Positions 23,343-35,830 of a stretch of 64,000 nt of DNA are shown here, piece after piece (within the stretch, counting starts at the first letter, position 1; each line of letters starts with the position of its first letter). Both the position numbers and the translations under genes were made by a program. The notes beneath the pieces are model-generated. The model was given only the letters and a program-made list of their open reading frames with translations, was not told the DNA's origin and did no database searches. The stretch lies in the NCBI GenBank assembly GCA_051453625.1, contig JBOZIK010000001.1, positions 190,510,335-190,574,334 on the forward strand, given 5' to 3'. Source of the DNA: Welwitschia mirabilis (taxonomy: Eukaryota; Gnetophyta; Gnetopsida; Welwitschiales).

Positions 23343-23694
23343 TTGATATCATGTTAAAGAGGAAATTAACTTGGACAATTTTATTCCTTAATACAAGAAG
23401 ATTTTATTGTAAAATAATTATAGAATAGTTTGAATAATTAAATTTTATAGAATAATAATAATCATGGAATATTTCAAGAAATAAGAATGTAAGTCTTTCT
23501 AGTAAGCCATTCTAAAGTTGTTTACTAAGTTACAATGAAAAACTATAAACAATATATGTATAAGAGTTAGATTTAGTAATGCATTCATCTCCATTTAAGA
23601 GGTGATGGTTTCAGATTTTTGGAGGCCCTAATTGATAAGACTAAAGATGTTGATTGTGATTAAATATTTTATTTGGGTGTTATAAGGCCTACCA
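23343..23694 (-). repeat. putative orphan copia 5' LTR with primer site, minus strand
   Basis: The + strand tttgatatcatgttaaag reads on the minus strand as an LTR end (taaca) followed by tgatatcaaac, a decayed tRNA-Met-type primer site (about 23343-23352). The putative LTR runs from there to acca at 23694, about 340 bp, starting tggtaggcc on the minus strand. No second copy is seen, so the limits are tentative. Confidence 0.4.
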
Positions 23695-23939
23695 AAAACT
23701 TTTAATTTCTACATCCTCACATACAATATGATACAAATACCTTTTTATAATTTGGTTTATTGATTTAACATATAGACTCATGATTTATTTCATATTATAT
23801 ATTTCTATTTATATAATTATCATAATTATATATTATTAAGTGTATTATAAAAATAGACATTTTTAAAATAAATATAAGAAATATTCTCTTTTAGAATGGT
23901 ATGTCTAATGATTAGAGGTAGTATTTAAAACATAGAAGA

Positions 23940-25371
23940 TGGCTAGGTGTGAACATGTAAAAATTAACATTGTGAAGAAATAGTAGGTAGGTAATTTTAT
24001 GCCATAAAAATGCCCAGTGGCACTTGAGCTTACAGAATATATTCTACTGGTATTCCCCATCACTGCCAAGGTTTAAACTTTGGACCTCTAGATCCATATA
24101 TCTGTGATCTTACCACTCTAGTAAGTAGTTATTGATAAAAACATGTCTTTTATTGATTTTAATAATAATTATGGACTTATTCCATTGTCCATGACATTTT
24201 CAAATTTATTATGCCAAACTAAATAATGTTACTTAAAATGAAGATCATCAAAGCTAATATGATAGCACTACCATCTAGAACCATTGGTACTACTCAAATT
24301 CCTTCAAAATCATGTTCCTGGATTATCATGGAGGACTAAAATATATGTAGTTATGAGCTCAATTAAATTATACATAAAAATTAACTTTCATCCTTGATGA
24401 CATATGACGATGATGATGAGGACTCATAGAGAAACATTTGTTAAGATTGAATAGGTTGACAGTGGAGACACATGGTGTTGATAGTAGTTGGCAGTAGCTA
24501 CAACATCTAAAAGCCAAGTATTAGTTTCATCATAGGAATCTCTACCACTTTGAAAAAAAGACAAACCTTATTACTTAATATTATGATATGTAGCTATCCA
24601 TCTAATTCTATAAGCCAAGGGCTTATAATCATTTCTTATTCCTATCTCTTCCTGTAAAAGGGCTTTTAACCATTCATTGTATCATCCTTAGATTTGAAAA
24701 ATTGTAGAACCTTGGAACATTAATTGCAATAACTTTTTAAGAAACTCTTTGGGAAAGTAATCTAGTCTTGTAGGATTATTGAGGAGTTATTCAAACATCT
24801 TTCTTCCTTTATTGTAAAGTGTTCTTTTTCTGTAATACATAAGTTGTTTGTTTTTTATTTCAAATCATGAGTCATTTTATATTTAGAATGTTTAAAAAGC
24901 AACTTAAATATTAAATCTTTATTGCATTTGAGTGAAATCTTTTAATACTTCATTTAAGTATTTTAAATTTATATATTTTAAATACTTAGGATTCTTACAC
25001 TTTATTATTATTAGGTTTTGAAGATTAAGTGGCAATTGCATTCACCATTACTCACATGGTGAATGAAATTATATCATAATAATCCAAGCCCAAATCACTT
25101 GATGGTTTTAAGCATGTTATAGAAAAGACATTGGAAAAAATTAGAGTAAAGGATTACTTGAGACAAAATCTATGATACCTTGGAGCTAGCTTGCTTTCCT
25201 CCTCTTTCAAAGTTAAAGTTTCAAAACACAACTCAAAAATTATCCCTTTCTATTCTTTCTTTTTTTAAATTTTGTACATGCATTAAGTGAAGTCAGTAAA
25301 ATTTCTAAACCACTATCCATGTTATCCTTGAGGAAGAACAATAACTAAGTGCAAACTTTGTTTTAAATCCA
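23940..25371 (+). repeat. Athila-B 5' LTR (carries a SINE-like insertion)
   Basis: Matches 30732-32071 in long blocks, for example attgattttaata followed by attatggactt, and the segment around acacatggtgttgatag. It differs from the 3' LTR by a ~135-bp insertion at about 24000-24135. It ends ...ttttaaatcca, just before the primer region. Confidence 0.87.
24000..24135 (-). mobile_element. putative tRNA-derived SINE in Athila-B 5' LTR
   Basis: This segment is absent from the 3' LTR. On the minus strand it begins with a box-A-like block (actagagtggtaagatcaca) and, about 35 bp on, a box-B-like block (aggtccaaagtttaaacctt), the internal Pol III promoter spacing of tRNA-derived SINEs. It ends near gccactgggcatttttatgg. 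No clear target duplication is seen, and the neighbouring LTR sequence also differs. Boundaries are within about 10 bp. Confidence 0.5.
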
Positions 25372-25394
25372 AGCAATATAAAATAATGAATAAA

Positions 25395-25415
25395 TTTTAA
25401 TGTTATTACTAGGGA
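25395..25415 (+). other. Athila-B primer-binding region (decayed)
   Basis: The block ttttaatgttattactaggg, followed by ataacaacatgatagcaact, sits about 23 bp after the LTR end and matches the equivalent block of Athila-A (6567-6586). C-to-T and G-to-A changes obscure the tRNA identity. Confidence 0.55.
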
Positions 25416-26499
25416 TAACAACATGATAGCAACTTAGAGGAGCCTTACTTTATCTTTTTGTAAAGTTTTTATACATATTTTTATTTTTCCAGTCATGGGT
25501 ATTGATCATTTCCTATGATACCCAAAATAGTCCTTTTTCTTTTTCTTTTGTATGCTAGTTTCCCCTCCAATAGTTGATACTAGTCATTCCAGTGAAAAGC
25601 AAACTAGTTCAGTTTGTTTTTAAAGTTTATTTTTTATTTTGTTCTAATGTGTTTTATTTTGTTGGTAAAATAGTTTATTGCAGATCACCTTAGGAGTAAA
25701 AACTTAGAAACTTAAAAAAATTTTAACTTTACATTATATTACATACCTGCTACATTTTCTAATTTAGTTTTTCTATATTTTTGTAATTTCGTTATGAATA
25801 AACCATTAAAATCCTTAAAAAATTTTGCATGATTTCATTTAACTTTATTTATGTTTTTTTGTTTTAGTTTTATTTCTATGGGATCTTTTTATTGTAATCA
25901 TTTTGTGCATGTCTTATAAACCTCTGTGTAAAATTTAAATCTGAAATTTGTACTCTGACTAATACTGCCACCTTCCCTCACTGATGCCACCATCCTTTTT
26001 ACTCAGAACACTAACTTTTTGAATGAATACTCTATTAAAACTTAGGACGTAAACTAACTTGTAGGCTCTATGAAATTCAATCTAACACTTTCCTAAAATG
26101 CATTCTTACATGTATTAGACTCATGATAAGTCTAAGATATTAATTTATAATAATATAAATCTCTTTACTAATCATAATAGAATGCAAGAGATCAGATCCC
26201 AAAATGAAAACTAATCCCTTGAATATTCCTAATAAGAATAATAATCTATCTTTAAAAATGATAAAAATACTAATTAGTAAGACTCCTTATCCTAAAAATA
26301 ATAGCAGCATGATTCAAACCACATAATTAAAGGAGCCACATCTACTCAAGACTTAATTTCCCAATTAACAACCTATTACCTTACCTAAGAGGTAGCTAAA
26401 AAACAAATTGCTATTACTGCTAACTAATATAAGAAACTCTTCATGATTATCTCCAATTACAATGCCTAGGAATACCTTCTTGCATTATTCTATAGCCCA

Positions 26500-28790
26500 C
26501 AAACTAGAGTTTAGAGTTTAAATCCTCCGTTATACAACTTTTGGCTCATTTTCATAGATTAGAATCTAAGATCCATACCTCCATCTTAATGAATTTGAAT
26601 GTGTTCTATCAATTATTTCCTAATATTAGAACACTCATCATGCTCTTAGATTAATCTCATTTTCATTTTCTTTAAAGAAGAAGGCAAAATTATGACAATG
26701 TATCCTTCAGCCTTTTCGCATAACATTTTGTGTTGATCTATATAAGACATTCATCTTAAAATATTTACATAATTACAAAACGAATGCCTTAAGAAAGGAG
26801 ATAATGAACTTTCAATAAAAGGATCATGAAACATTCTTACAAACCTTAGAATGATTCAAAAACCTATTACAAAAATGATTCCAACATGGTTTTGAACTAG
26901 GAAGAGAAATAAACCTTTTTTATGGTGGGTTAAACACAAATAATAGATAACTAATTAAGATAATAAGTGAAGGTAACTTTTTTAGCATGCCCTTCTATGA
27001 AATTTGGAAATATCTTGAGAGTATATTTGAAAGTTATAAAAATTAGAAAAAACCAATAGAAGTATCTAGATTACACCATCTAGTTAAATCAATAAGTGTT
27101 TTTAAGATCCCCAAAATTTTTGAAGTGAATAACAAGATAAATGTACTAGCTTAAAGAGTAGAATTCTTAATCACCTCACATTCACCTTTACCCATTACTT
27201 AATTCGCTACATTAATACCCATGAAATAGCTAAGTTTCCCTTCATTCCCTTATGTTAAAATATTATTAATAAATAAGTTAATATAGTAGAACACTAATGG
27301 CAAAACACAAAAAATAACCCATACTCTAACACATACAACCCTAGGTGGAGAATCATCCTAATTTTTATTGGAAATAAGACAATTAAATCCACCAACCAAA
27401 AAATCCATTTCTTTCATTCTCATCTCGGCCATTGTAATCCAACTATAAAAACCATCCCCATCTAATTCCTTCGAGGAATTAATAAATAAGTTCATGGATA
27501 ATTAAGTCCAAATAAATCATTACCATGAAGCAATCCTTAGATAGCATTCATTCTCATTAACCAACCTTAAGCAAAATAATCAATCTTTCTCATAAATTCT
27601 CTAATTAGTTTAGCAAGTCCAAAGATATATTCTCTCTACCTTAAATCATAGAGATCTAGGAAAATTTCCAATGAGTGCTCAATCAAATCTTAAATGTGTT
27701 AGGTTTGTTAAAGAAGGGTTAAGCCACTTAGAATAAATTAAAGTAATTCATCCTAGAAGTGTCACAAAAATTAACCAAGGTTTAACTTAGAATAATCTAA
27801 AGATGATGGTAAAGTAAAAGCAAAAAACACAACTCCTTATCAAGAACCTTCACCTTTCCACTAAGCTTTAGAAAATGAAAAGGTAACAAACTTAGAAAAA
27901 TATTTGCCCACATACAAAGAGGATTTACTTTTTCCCCAATGTCTTAAAAAGGAGGATATTGAGAAGCAACATCTTAAGGCCTTATAATTTTTTAAAGAAG
28001 TTAATATCAATATGCCTCTTTTAGAAGTGATTAGAAAGACGCCCTCCTATGCAAAATTCCATAAGGACATGTGCANNNNNNNNNNNNNNNNNNNNNNNNN
28101 NNNNNNNNNNNNNNNNNNNNNNNNNNNNNNNNNNNNNNNNNNNNNNNNNNNNNNNNNNNNNNNNNNNNNNNNNNNNNNNNNNNNNNNNNNNNNNNNNNNN
28201 NNNNNNNNNNNNNNNNNNNNNNNNNNNNNNNNNNNNNNNNNNNNNNNNNNNNNNNNNNNNNNNNNNNNNNNNNNNNNNNNNNNNNNNNNNNNNNNNNNNN
28301 NNNNNNNNNNNNNNNNNNNNNNNNNNNNNNNNNNNNNNNNNNNNNNNNNNNNNNNNNNNNNNNNNNNNNNNNNNNNNNNNNNNNNNNNNNNNNNNNNNNN
28401 NNNNNNNNNNNNNNNNNNNNNNNNNNNNNNNNNNNNNNNNNNNNNNNNNNNNNNNNNNNNNNNNNNNNNNNNNNNNNNNNNNNNNNNNNNNNNNNNNNNN
28501 NNNNNNNNNNNNNNNNNNNNNNNNNNNNNNNNNNNNNNNNNNNNNNNNNNNNNNNNNNNNNNNNNNNNNNNNNNNNNNNNNNNNNNNNNNNNNNNNNNNN
28601 NNNNNNNNNNNNNNNNNNNNNNNNNNNNNNNNNNNNNNNNNNNATAAGGACATGTGCACTATAAAAAGACATATGAATGTTAAGAGTAATGCCTTCTTAT
28701 CCTAGGAAGCTAGTGTAATCATCCAAAACTAGTTTTTTCCAAAGTACAAAGATCCAAGTTGCCCATGATAGACATTACAACTAGAAATAA
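26500..28790 (+). pseudogene. Athila-B gag and gag-protease linker (decayed)
   Basis: At about 26826-27090 the frames read ETFLQTLE, FKNLLQK, FQHGFELGREINLFYGGL, IKIISEGNFF and YEIWKYLESIFESYKN, the Athila gag core seen also in Athila-A. At about 27330 YSNTYNPRWR is the conserved N-x-Y-N-P-G-W-R type motif of the Athila gag linker. Near 28012 MPLLEVIRKTPSYAKFHKDM precedes the 568-N gap, and the frame resumes after it with CTIKRHMNVKSNAF. Stops are many. Gag would form the particle. Confidence 0.78.
28076..28643. other. 568-N gap, probably spurious
   Basis: The 15 bp before it (28061-28075, ataaggacatgtgca) recur exactly after it (28644-28658). Joining at the repeat gives a continuous frame, and Athila-A is continuous at the same place (around 9556-9580). 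Little or no real DNA is likely to be missing. Confidence 0.8.
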
Positions 28791-29352
28791 AAATATTAAG
28801 AAGCCTTGTTAGATTTGGGAGCAAGTATCAATATTTTATCCCATTACATTTATCAGAAACTTGGCTTAAATAATCTTAAATGCATTAAATTTCAATTGCA
28901 ATTAGTAGACAATTTTATGAAGTTACCCTTAGGAATAGTTGAGGACATAATAATTCAAGTTAATAACTATTGTTTCTTGCTGACTTCATAGTTCTAAATA
29001 TGGACACAACAAAATGCAACTCAGTGTCCATTATTTAGGAAGACCTTTTCTTACAACTTCAAGTGCCTTAATTAATTACATGAATGGTCAAATGAAGACA
29101 TCATTTGACAACATGATCTTGAACCTAAATATCTTCAATACAATAAAATTACCAAGCGATCATAAAGAGGCTAGTTGGATTAATGAAAAATGTGACTTTA
29201 AAGGTTCTCCTCCTAAGCCAAATATTTTCCATTATTTACTATCATTTGATTATTACTTCTTTAACCCTAAACCTAATAGTCACAATCCTCTTGAGTATTC
29301 TATAATAAGTCATTCTAAAATCAAGTTTTACCTAAGGATGATTTTCTCATAA
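28791..29352 (+). pseudogene. Athila-B retropepsin-like protease (decayed, active site retained)
   Basis: The frame at 28806-28991 reads LDLGASINILSHYIYQKLGL, the gypsy retropepsin active-site region with D-L-G-A-S intact, followed by QLVDNFMKLPLGIVEDIIIQ, the flap-side segment. After a stop and a one-base frame change, 29032-29150 gives LGRPFLTTSSALINYMNGQM and NMILNLNIFNTIKLPS, the C-terminal half. The frame stays open to 29352. The enzyme in this family cuts the polyprotein, but the break makes it inactive. Better preserved than the Athila-A copy. Confidence 0.85.
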
Positions 29353-30731
29353 GCATCTTATCACATCTTTATCACTCATCACATCACCCATTTAAACTAT
29401 GCCATTCATTTAATCAATTTTAAAATCACTTCTTTAAACCAATATATCATCCATTCAAGCCATTAACCTATGAGTTTTTGAGACTTACTAATCTAGGTTA
29501 ATGTTCCTTAATAAAAATCAATAAAAAGTGAACATGTTATCACTAAGTAATGGTTAACATCAAGTTTACTTATGGTTTTAAGTAAAAGTATGTTTATTTT
29601 GAGCATGTTTGTTAAAAACACATTCATTTAAGGTCTCTGAATTCAATAAAACTTGGTTGAAAAGGTGGGAGTTACCTTTATATGTATTCATCAAGTCTAA
29701 AGCCTTTGATGGATACATGATTTATCTTGATTAAGTTAACAAGCCAATGGCCCCATAAGATGCATAAAAATAACTATGCAAATATGAATAAAAGAAAATA
29801 ATATATCTCTTCTTCAAACACCCATAACATTAATCACTTAATTGGGTTTATTTAACTACATTGGAGCTATGGACGTCTACTGATAATGGAGCTCTAACAA
29901 TCTAATTGTGATGTGTTCAGTTGTACTAGGGCTATAAATGCTTATTACTAATGCAACATTAATTTCTGCATAAAACAACATGCTTAACTCTATTAGCAGA
30001 AAATATCATTAACACTAGATGATTAATGCAATTTAAAGGTTTAAAACTAAGAACATATGAAAAGGTAGAAATAAAAAATAATAGAATGAAAAAGGTGGGA
30101 ATTAGAGGCTTTATATAAATGATTGTCTCTTAACCTTCATACTTAGGATTTATCATGATTTCTTAAATTCATATAAGTAACTTATTTGAAACTATGCTTA
30201 GTTGATTTTAGGACCCATTAAAACAAAATTTACAAAAATAAGGGCCATTAGCTTACGAAAAGTATAATCATTTATTCATCAGCTTTTGGTTAAGTCCTTT
30301 AAATGCATTTTCATCTTCATCCACTCCACTTCACTTTACTTCATCTCTATTTTCATGAGAAATAATTCCTAAGGCATTAACTATTTTTATAAGGTGATGT
30401 TCCACTTAGCTTTTTAACTATAGTTAGCTCTTCCTTTATCTTTTTACATGGTTTATAATAAAAGAACTCATTGCGATATGTTTAAAACTATGTTCTCAAA
30501 TGACTTAAATGTTTTTTTAACATATAACTTTGAGGACAAAGTTAAGTTTTGGTTGGAGGGATGGCATCTGATTCTCATATAAAAATTTTTCATTTTGATT
30601 TATTAATTGCAGAAAATTGGTCATAAAATTTTTCAAAGTTATATTATTCACACACTTGAGTGCTTTCGACTACAACAATTTTTCCATGTTTAACCATTTT
30701 GTTATTAACTTTTTGCTAAGGCATTAGCAAA
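29353..30731 (+). other. Athila-B non-coding middle and pre-LTR segment
   Basis: No RT, integrase or third ORF. It aligns with the Athila-A middle, including the two-copy repeat (29848-29978) and the aaaggtgggaattagaggct block at 30102. The G-rich pre-LTR block at 30526-30570 (gaggacaaagttaagttttg, then gttggaggga) is followed about 160 bp later by the 3' LTR. Confidence 0.7.
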
Positions 30732-32071
30732 AGACTAGTGATGGGATATGCTAATATATAAAAATTAACATTACGATCAAGTTAAATCTCAAGTAATCTT
30801 AATGAAAGACATTAATATAATCAATTTTATCATAAAAAACATATATTATATTGATTTTAATAGTAATTATGGACTTATTACATCATGACATTTTCAGATT
30901 TATTATGCCAAATTGAAGGACGTTACTTAAAATGAAGTTCATTAGAGCTAATACACTAGAGTCGCCATCTAGGATCACTAGCATCACTGNNNNNNNNNNN
31001 NNNNNNNNNNNNNNNNNNNNNNNNNNNNNNNNNNNNNNNNNNNNNNNNNNNNNNNNNNNNNNNNNNNNNNNNNNNNNNNNNNNNNNNNNNNNNNNNNCCT
31101 TGATGAAAAATCACGGTGAAGATGAGGACCTGTAGAGTAACATTTGGCAGGGATGAGTAGGATGACAGTGTAAACACATGGTGTTGATAGTGGTTGGTAG
31201 TAGCTATAGAATTTGGAAGACAAATGTTGGTGTTTTCATAGGAATCTCTACCAATTAGAAAAGAAGAAAAACCTTCTTACCTAATATTATGATTATGCAA
31301 CTATTTATCTAAAACTACAACCCAAGGGCTTATAAACATCTCTCATACTTATATATCCCTATAAAATGGCCTTGAATCCTTTATTGTATCATCCTTTAAC
31401 TTTGGAGAATTGCAGAACTTGGAGAAATGGATTTCTAAGAAACTTTTTAGGGATGTGAACTAGTCTTGGAGGATTGTTAAAGAGATCTTCTAATATATTT
31501 CTTCCTTTATTGTAAAATGCTCATTTTCTATAATGCATAATTTTTTTGTCTTTTATTTCAAATCATAAGTCATTTTATATTTGGGATGTTTAGGGAGCAA
31601 CTTAACCATTAAAGCTTTATTACATTTGAGTGAGCTTTTTTAATAGTTGATAAAAGTATTTTAACTTTATAGATTTTAAGTACTTAGGGTCCTTACCTTC
31701 TATTATTGTTTAAATCTTTAAAGATCAAGTGGAAGTTGAGTTTATCATTCCTTATGTGGTGAATGAGAGTATGTCACCATGATCCGAGCCTATAATACTT
31801 GATGGTTTTAAGTGTATTGTAGGAAAGACATTGGACAACATTAGAGTGAGGGATTACTTGAGAGTAAATTGGAAATACCTTAGATTTATCTTACTTCCCT
31901 CCTCTTTGAAACTCAAAGTTTCAAAATGCAACTCAAAAATTACCCATTTCTCTTCTTTCTTTTCATAAATTTTGTACTTGCATTAAGTGAATTTAGTGAA
32001 AACTCTAAACAACTATCCATGTTATCTCTGATGAAGAATGATAATTAATTGCAAACTTATTTTTAAATCTA
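30732..32071 (+). repeat. Athila-B 3' LTR
   Basis: Aligns with 23940-25371 throughout and lacks the SINE-like insertion. Its 108-N gap (30990-31097) faces roughly 100 bp in the 5' LTR, so that gap size is realistic. It ends ...ttttaaatcta at 32071. Confidence 0.87.
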
Positions 32072-34537
32072 GATGTTATAAACCAACAAACACTAGGTTA
32101 GTAAGCAACTAAATACTAAGATAATTAGTAAACATATTTGCTTTATAAAATCTTCCTTTCTTCTTTAATGACATCCTTTAAGGAATTATCAAATTTGTAG
32201 TAGATATCACTTCTTTAATAAGGTACTAGAATATAGTGTCTATGACCAGAGAAAGCTTTAAATACATGAAAATTTTCATCAAGAAATGATAAACCATTAT
32301 TCACTTTTACTTACATTGAAAAATATTTAGCTATTGAGTTTGAAAATACTATGTGGGCTATAGTAGTGTATGCTCTACATATGAAAAAATGATTGACATA
32401 AAGGAGTAGGAGTATTAGACACTTAGGGTATTTAAGATTTTAGAACATGCAAGAATATGAAGTTGATTTTGGGTATTCTCATTTGAACAATGATCTCTGA
32501 GATTAAAGATGGCCTTGAAATATTTGTAATCGATGGCTTATAAAGTTAACTTTGTTTGAAAAAAGAAGTAAATTAAAATAATAAAAATAATTATTAAAAA
32601 AACTTTTATTAAAGAAAGTCTAGATTATAAATGAAATAGAATTACTTAAGAAGAAACAGTTTTATAATCATGTAATGGTAATAAAGGGATTTTTTATTAG
32701 TTATGCTCTTTGTGGAATAAACATGATTAATACATGTAAAATTGATACATTAAATGTCATGACATACAAGCACACTACGAAAGTAGTGCAAGTGCAGGGT
32801 TCTATCAACATACTGGATGTGCAAATGAGTTGATCACTCATTCTTATGTGTGAAATCCCTAGTTAATTCTACCTAATATCATAGATTAGTACAGGTTCAT
32901 CCTTTATATATATACATCTATCTCAGTTGAAATCATGCCTTACATGTAGGAAATCAATATCAGGACCTATTGTGAGTTGTGATAATGCTTTTCCAACTCT
33001 TTCAAATAAATAAACTAAAGAAACTACCTAAAAGTAAGGTTGGGTAAACATAAATATATCTTATTGGTAGTTGCTTAAAATGTTGGACAAAAGTTAATAT
33101 GAATTGAAACGTAGAATGTAATGGTGAATTAAGAAAAGATGCTTAATTAAAAGGCGCATAGAACACAAATTTTCTTTTTATGTTCAATAAATAAAATATG
33201 TATTAACTAAATGTATTTAATGATCTTTATTACATGTTTTAAGTAACATGTATTTTGAAAGGATATTATGATGAAACATAACAGTCAACCTAGAGCACCA
33301 AAATACCAAAAGATTTTCATTAGATAAGGACATAATAAATAATATATAAAAAAAGTAAGAATTATATTCTTCTATGTTTAGTAAAAGTGATGTGAATTTG
33401 ACAAACTATAATACATAATATTTTGTTTATAGATTTTCTCTCCAACTTGTAAATGTAGTTCTTCCTTGTAATTTTCCAAATCAGTCTTAATAAAGAATAA
33501 AGTTTTAGAAATCCTATAAATTGAAGAAAGGGTTTTTAATTTAATAATTAGACCTAGTAATTTCATAATATTATGTTTAACCTAATGATAAATTAAATAA
33601 ATATTGAAGAATTTTAAATATCATGGAACTTTTAAAAATTATAGAGAAATTGAGTTAAAGTATGGACTACAGTTTTTAAACTATTAAAACTACATGCTTG
33701 TGATTAAAAATTTTAAACTCAAGTTCTTTAGTAATGCTCAATGAACCACCAAATTCAATGAGCAAAGAGGAATTCAAAAAATAATAAAATGAATGGCCTT
33801 AATGTCATAATTCTTCCAAAGTGTATTAAGATAAAGAAGACTTTTCATAACTAGAAAATTCAGAGAAAAGGCAACATCTTGAATAGCATTCATAATATAT
33901 GAATCACAATAACCCCCAATAAAAACAGAGCTAGATAAACATTAGATTATAAACAAATTAGAATTTGCAATAAAAATTATTAGATTGTATTTAAGATATT
34001 AGCAAAAAGTATTTAAAAAAAAAGGCTATCATCTACTATTTTTATGTTTTAAAAAGGCTTTGTAAAGGAAATACACATTATAGATCCAACATTTTTGCAC
34101 TTTTACTCTTGAATTAAAAGTAAGTAAAGCATATGATTGTATATCTTTAAGGTATCGAGATGCTATAAGTTAAAAGGAAAGGGGAAGAGGGGGAAGAGAG
34201 AGAAAAATGGTTTAGATTCTTTTAAAAACTATTATTTGACATCAAAATACTTCATTCTAATTAAAAAATAATTTAGTATCTTATTATGAAATAATAATTT
34301 AAAATAAGACATTCTTATCTCATCGTTTTATTCATCATGGGAAACAAAAGATTTGAAGTACATGATATAAGGCATGATGAATAAAAATACATCTAGAATT
34401 TGTAATTAATAGAAAAATATTGTTTAAGGATGGATAAAAGGCAAAAGAACCATTTTAAACATGCTAAATTAATTCTCTAAAAGATAGAACTCAATAGAAA
34501 TTTCAAAAAGTAGATTAGAAGAAAGGAAAATTATGTG
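32072..34537. other. unassigned AT-rich stretch between Athila-B and element C
   Basis: I see no domain with confidence. A minus-strand patch around 33720-33930 reads in short open pieces resembling the end of a LINE-type ORF, but too weakly to call. A patch at 32761-32840 is less AT-rich (gtagtgcaagtgcagggttc) with no long frame. Confidence 0.4.
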
Positions 34538-34542
34538 ATACT
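34538..34542 (+). repeat. element C left target-site duplication (atact)
   Basis: The atact before the 5' LTR pairs with agact at 42668-42672 after the 3' LTR. Four of five bases match, which fits a decayed 5-bp copia target duplication. Confidence 0.6.
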
Positions 34543-34699
34543 TGTTAGATTATGTTTTGCTAATTGATATCAAGCTAATGTTTTCTATATAGAAAATTTT
34601 ATGTATCTTATGTAGAAAATGTTAAATTACTTTTAGGTTGAAATATGAAATCAAAATAATCAACTTTTGAATACTAAAAACCTATAAGTTCTTTTACCC

Positions 34700-35290
34700 T
34701 CTTGAGGGATTGACTGGATTTTTAAGGGGTTAACTGCACCTGAAGCAGATAAAAATGAACTACATACAAAGGTGTCGATTAGATTTCTGATGGGGTTAAC
34801 CAGACTTGTAACCTTGAGAACCAGTGTCCTTGAATTGAATGGCAAGGGGTCGATTGGAGCTTTATAGGGTGAACCAAATTTGAGGATCTAATAAACAGTA
34901 TCCCTGAACTAATAAGAAAGGAGTCAACCAAACCTATGATGGGGTTGACCGAATTTGTGAGCTAAGGACAGTACTCCTAAATTGATTATCAAGGATTCAA
35001 CTAGACCTAAGCACTATGTAGCTGGTGCACTTAAAATAATTATCATGGGGTCGACTAGACATCTAAAGGGGTTAATAGGACTCAACGCTAGAAACTAGAA
35101 AGAATTTTATCAAGAGGAAGAAACCGGATAATATTGCAGGTGACCGAACTGAGGTCGACTAGACCCAGATGAGGTTGACTAGATAGGGAGCTGTAAGAAA
35201 TTAGAGCTATAAAAATTCTTACTAGAGTAACTTGTATAACTCATGGTACCATATAGGATCAATCAGACTTTTGAGGCATTGATAGGACAG
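34700..35290. repeat. dispersed GTCGAC palindrome array in Cop-C 5' LTR
   Basis: Exact gtcgac occurs in ggggtcgactagac (about 35047) and gaggtcgactagac (about 35152). The other copies differ by single C-to-T or G-to-A changes at CpG. Spacing is about 30-60 bp. The 3' LTR has the same array at about 40515-41120. Confidence 0.75.
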
Positions 35291-35697
35291 AATGGAAGTA
35301 AAATTTTCTAATCATTATGTATCCATTATGTAGCCATTTTCTAGTCATTTATAGCCCTTAGAAGTATATTTCAAATGTAATAAACCCTAAAAGCCTTTCA
35401 ATATAAATAGCTAAGACATAGATGACCAAAGAATCTTTTGGAACTATCTTCATTTTGGTGAATCTATTAAATTTAAAGGATCAAGCATTGTAATCTTGTT
35501 ACTTTTACTGTTGTATCTTAGCATTTATATTTTTGACTAAAGAAGATTTACCATTGATATCATCTCTACATTGAAAGTTAGATCAAGAGCTTCATTTGTT
35601 TTACATCTAAAGGAGAAGACATCCATCAAACCTAATGAATCAAGAAAGTATTATATCCCTGCTCTAAAGGCATCATTACATCACTACCTTGCTTTGT

Positions 35698-35830
35698 GAA
35701 AGGTTAAGACTAAGCCTTAAAAAGTTCGTTCAAAGGTTGAGACTAAGCCTTGAAAAGTACATTCAAAAGTTGATATTAATCCTTGAAAAGTCCATTTAAA
35801 GATTGAGACTAAGCCTAAAAAAATCTGTTT
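35698..35830. repeat. ~38-bp tandem units in Cop-C LTR
   Basis: The phrase aaggttgagactaagccttg with aaaagtccattc recurs about four times in a row. The 3' LTR has the same run at about 41635-41770. Confidence 0.75.

Larger units (their letters stand above)
23940..32071 (+). mobile_element. Athila-B: pol-less Athila-like Ty3/gypsy element with two LTRs
   Basis: Two LTRs (about 23940-25371 and 30732-32071) flank a primer region, gag, retropepsin and a non-coding middle. The internal region is about 5.4 kb including a gap of 568 Ns that is probably spurious. There is no RT, RNase H or integrase, and unlike Athila-A no third ORF. The junction just after the protease is shared with Athila-A. No clear 5-bp target duplication is found, because the LTR edges are blurred by mutation. 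Confidence 0.88.

Noticed and set aside
23940-23947. Target-site duplication for Athila-B
   Set aside because: No 5-bp match between the left flank (gaaga or ctagg, depending on the LTR start) and the right flank (gatgt); LTR edges are too blurred to decide.
28012-28705. Overlapping frames of about 200 codons on both strands
   Set aside because: They consist almost wholly of N-derived unknown residues across the 568-N gap; only the real flank codons (Athila gag linker) mean anything.
32761-32960. Possible host exon in a less AT-rich patch
   Set aside because: No long frame, no splice-site pair and no domain; too weak to call.
33720-33930. Possible LINE ORF end on the minus strand
   Set aside because: Only short open pieces without the catalytic or zinc motifs needed to identify it.
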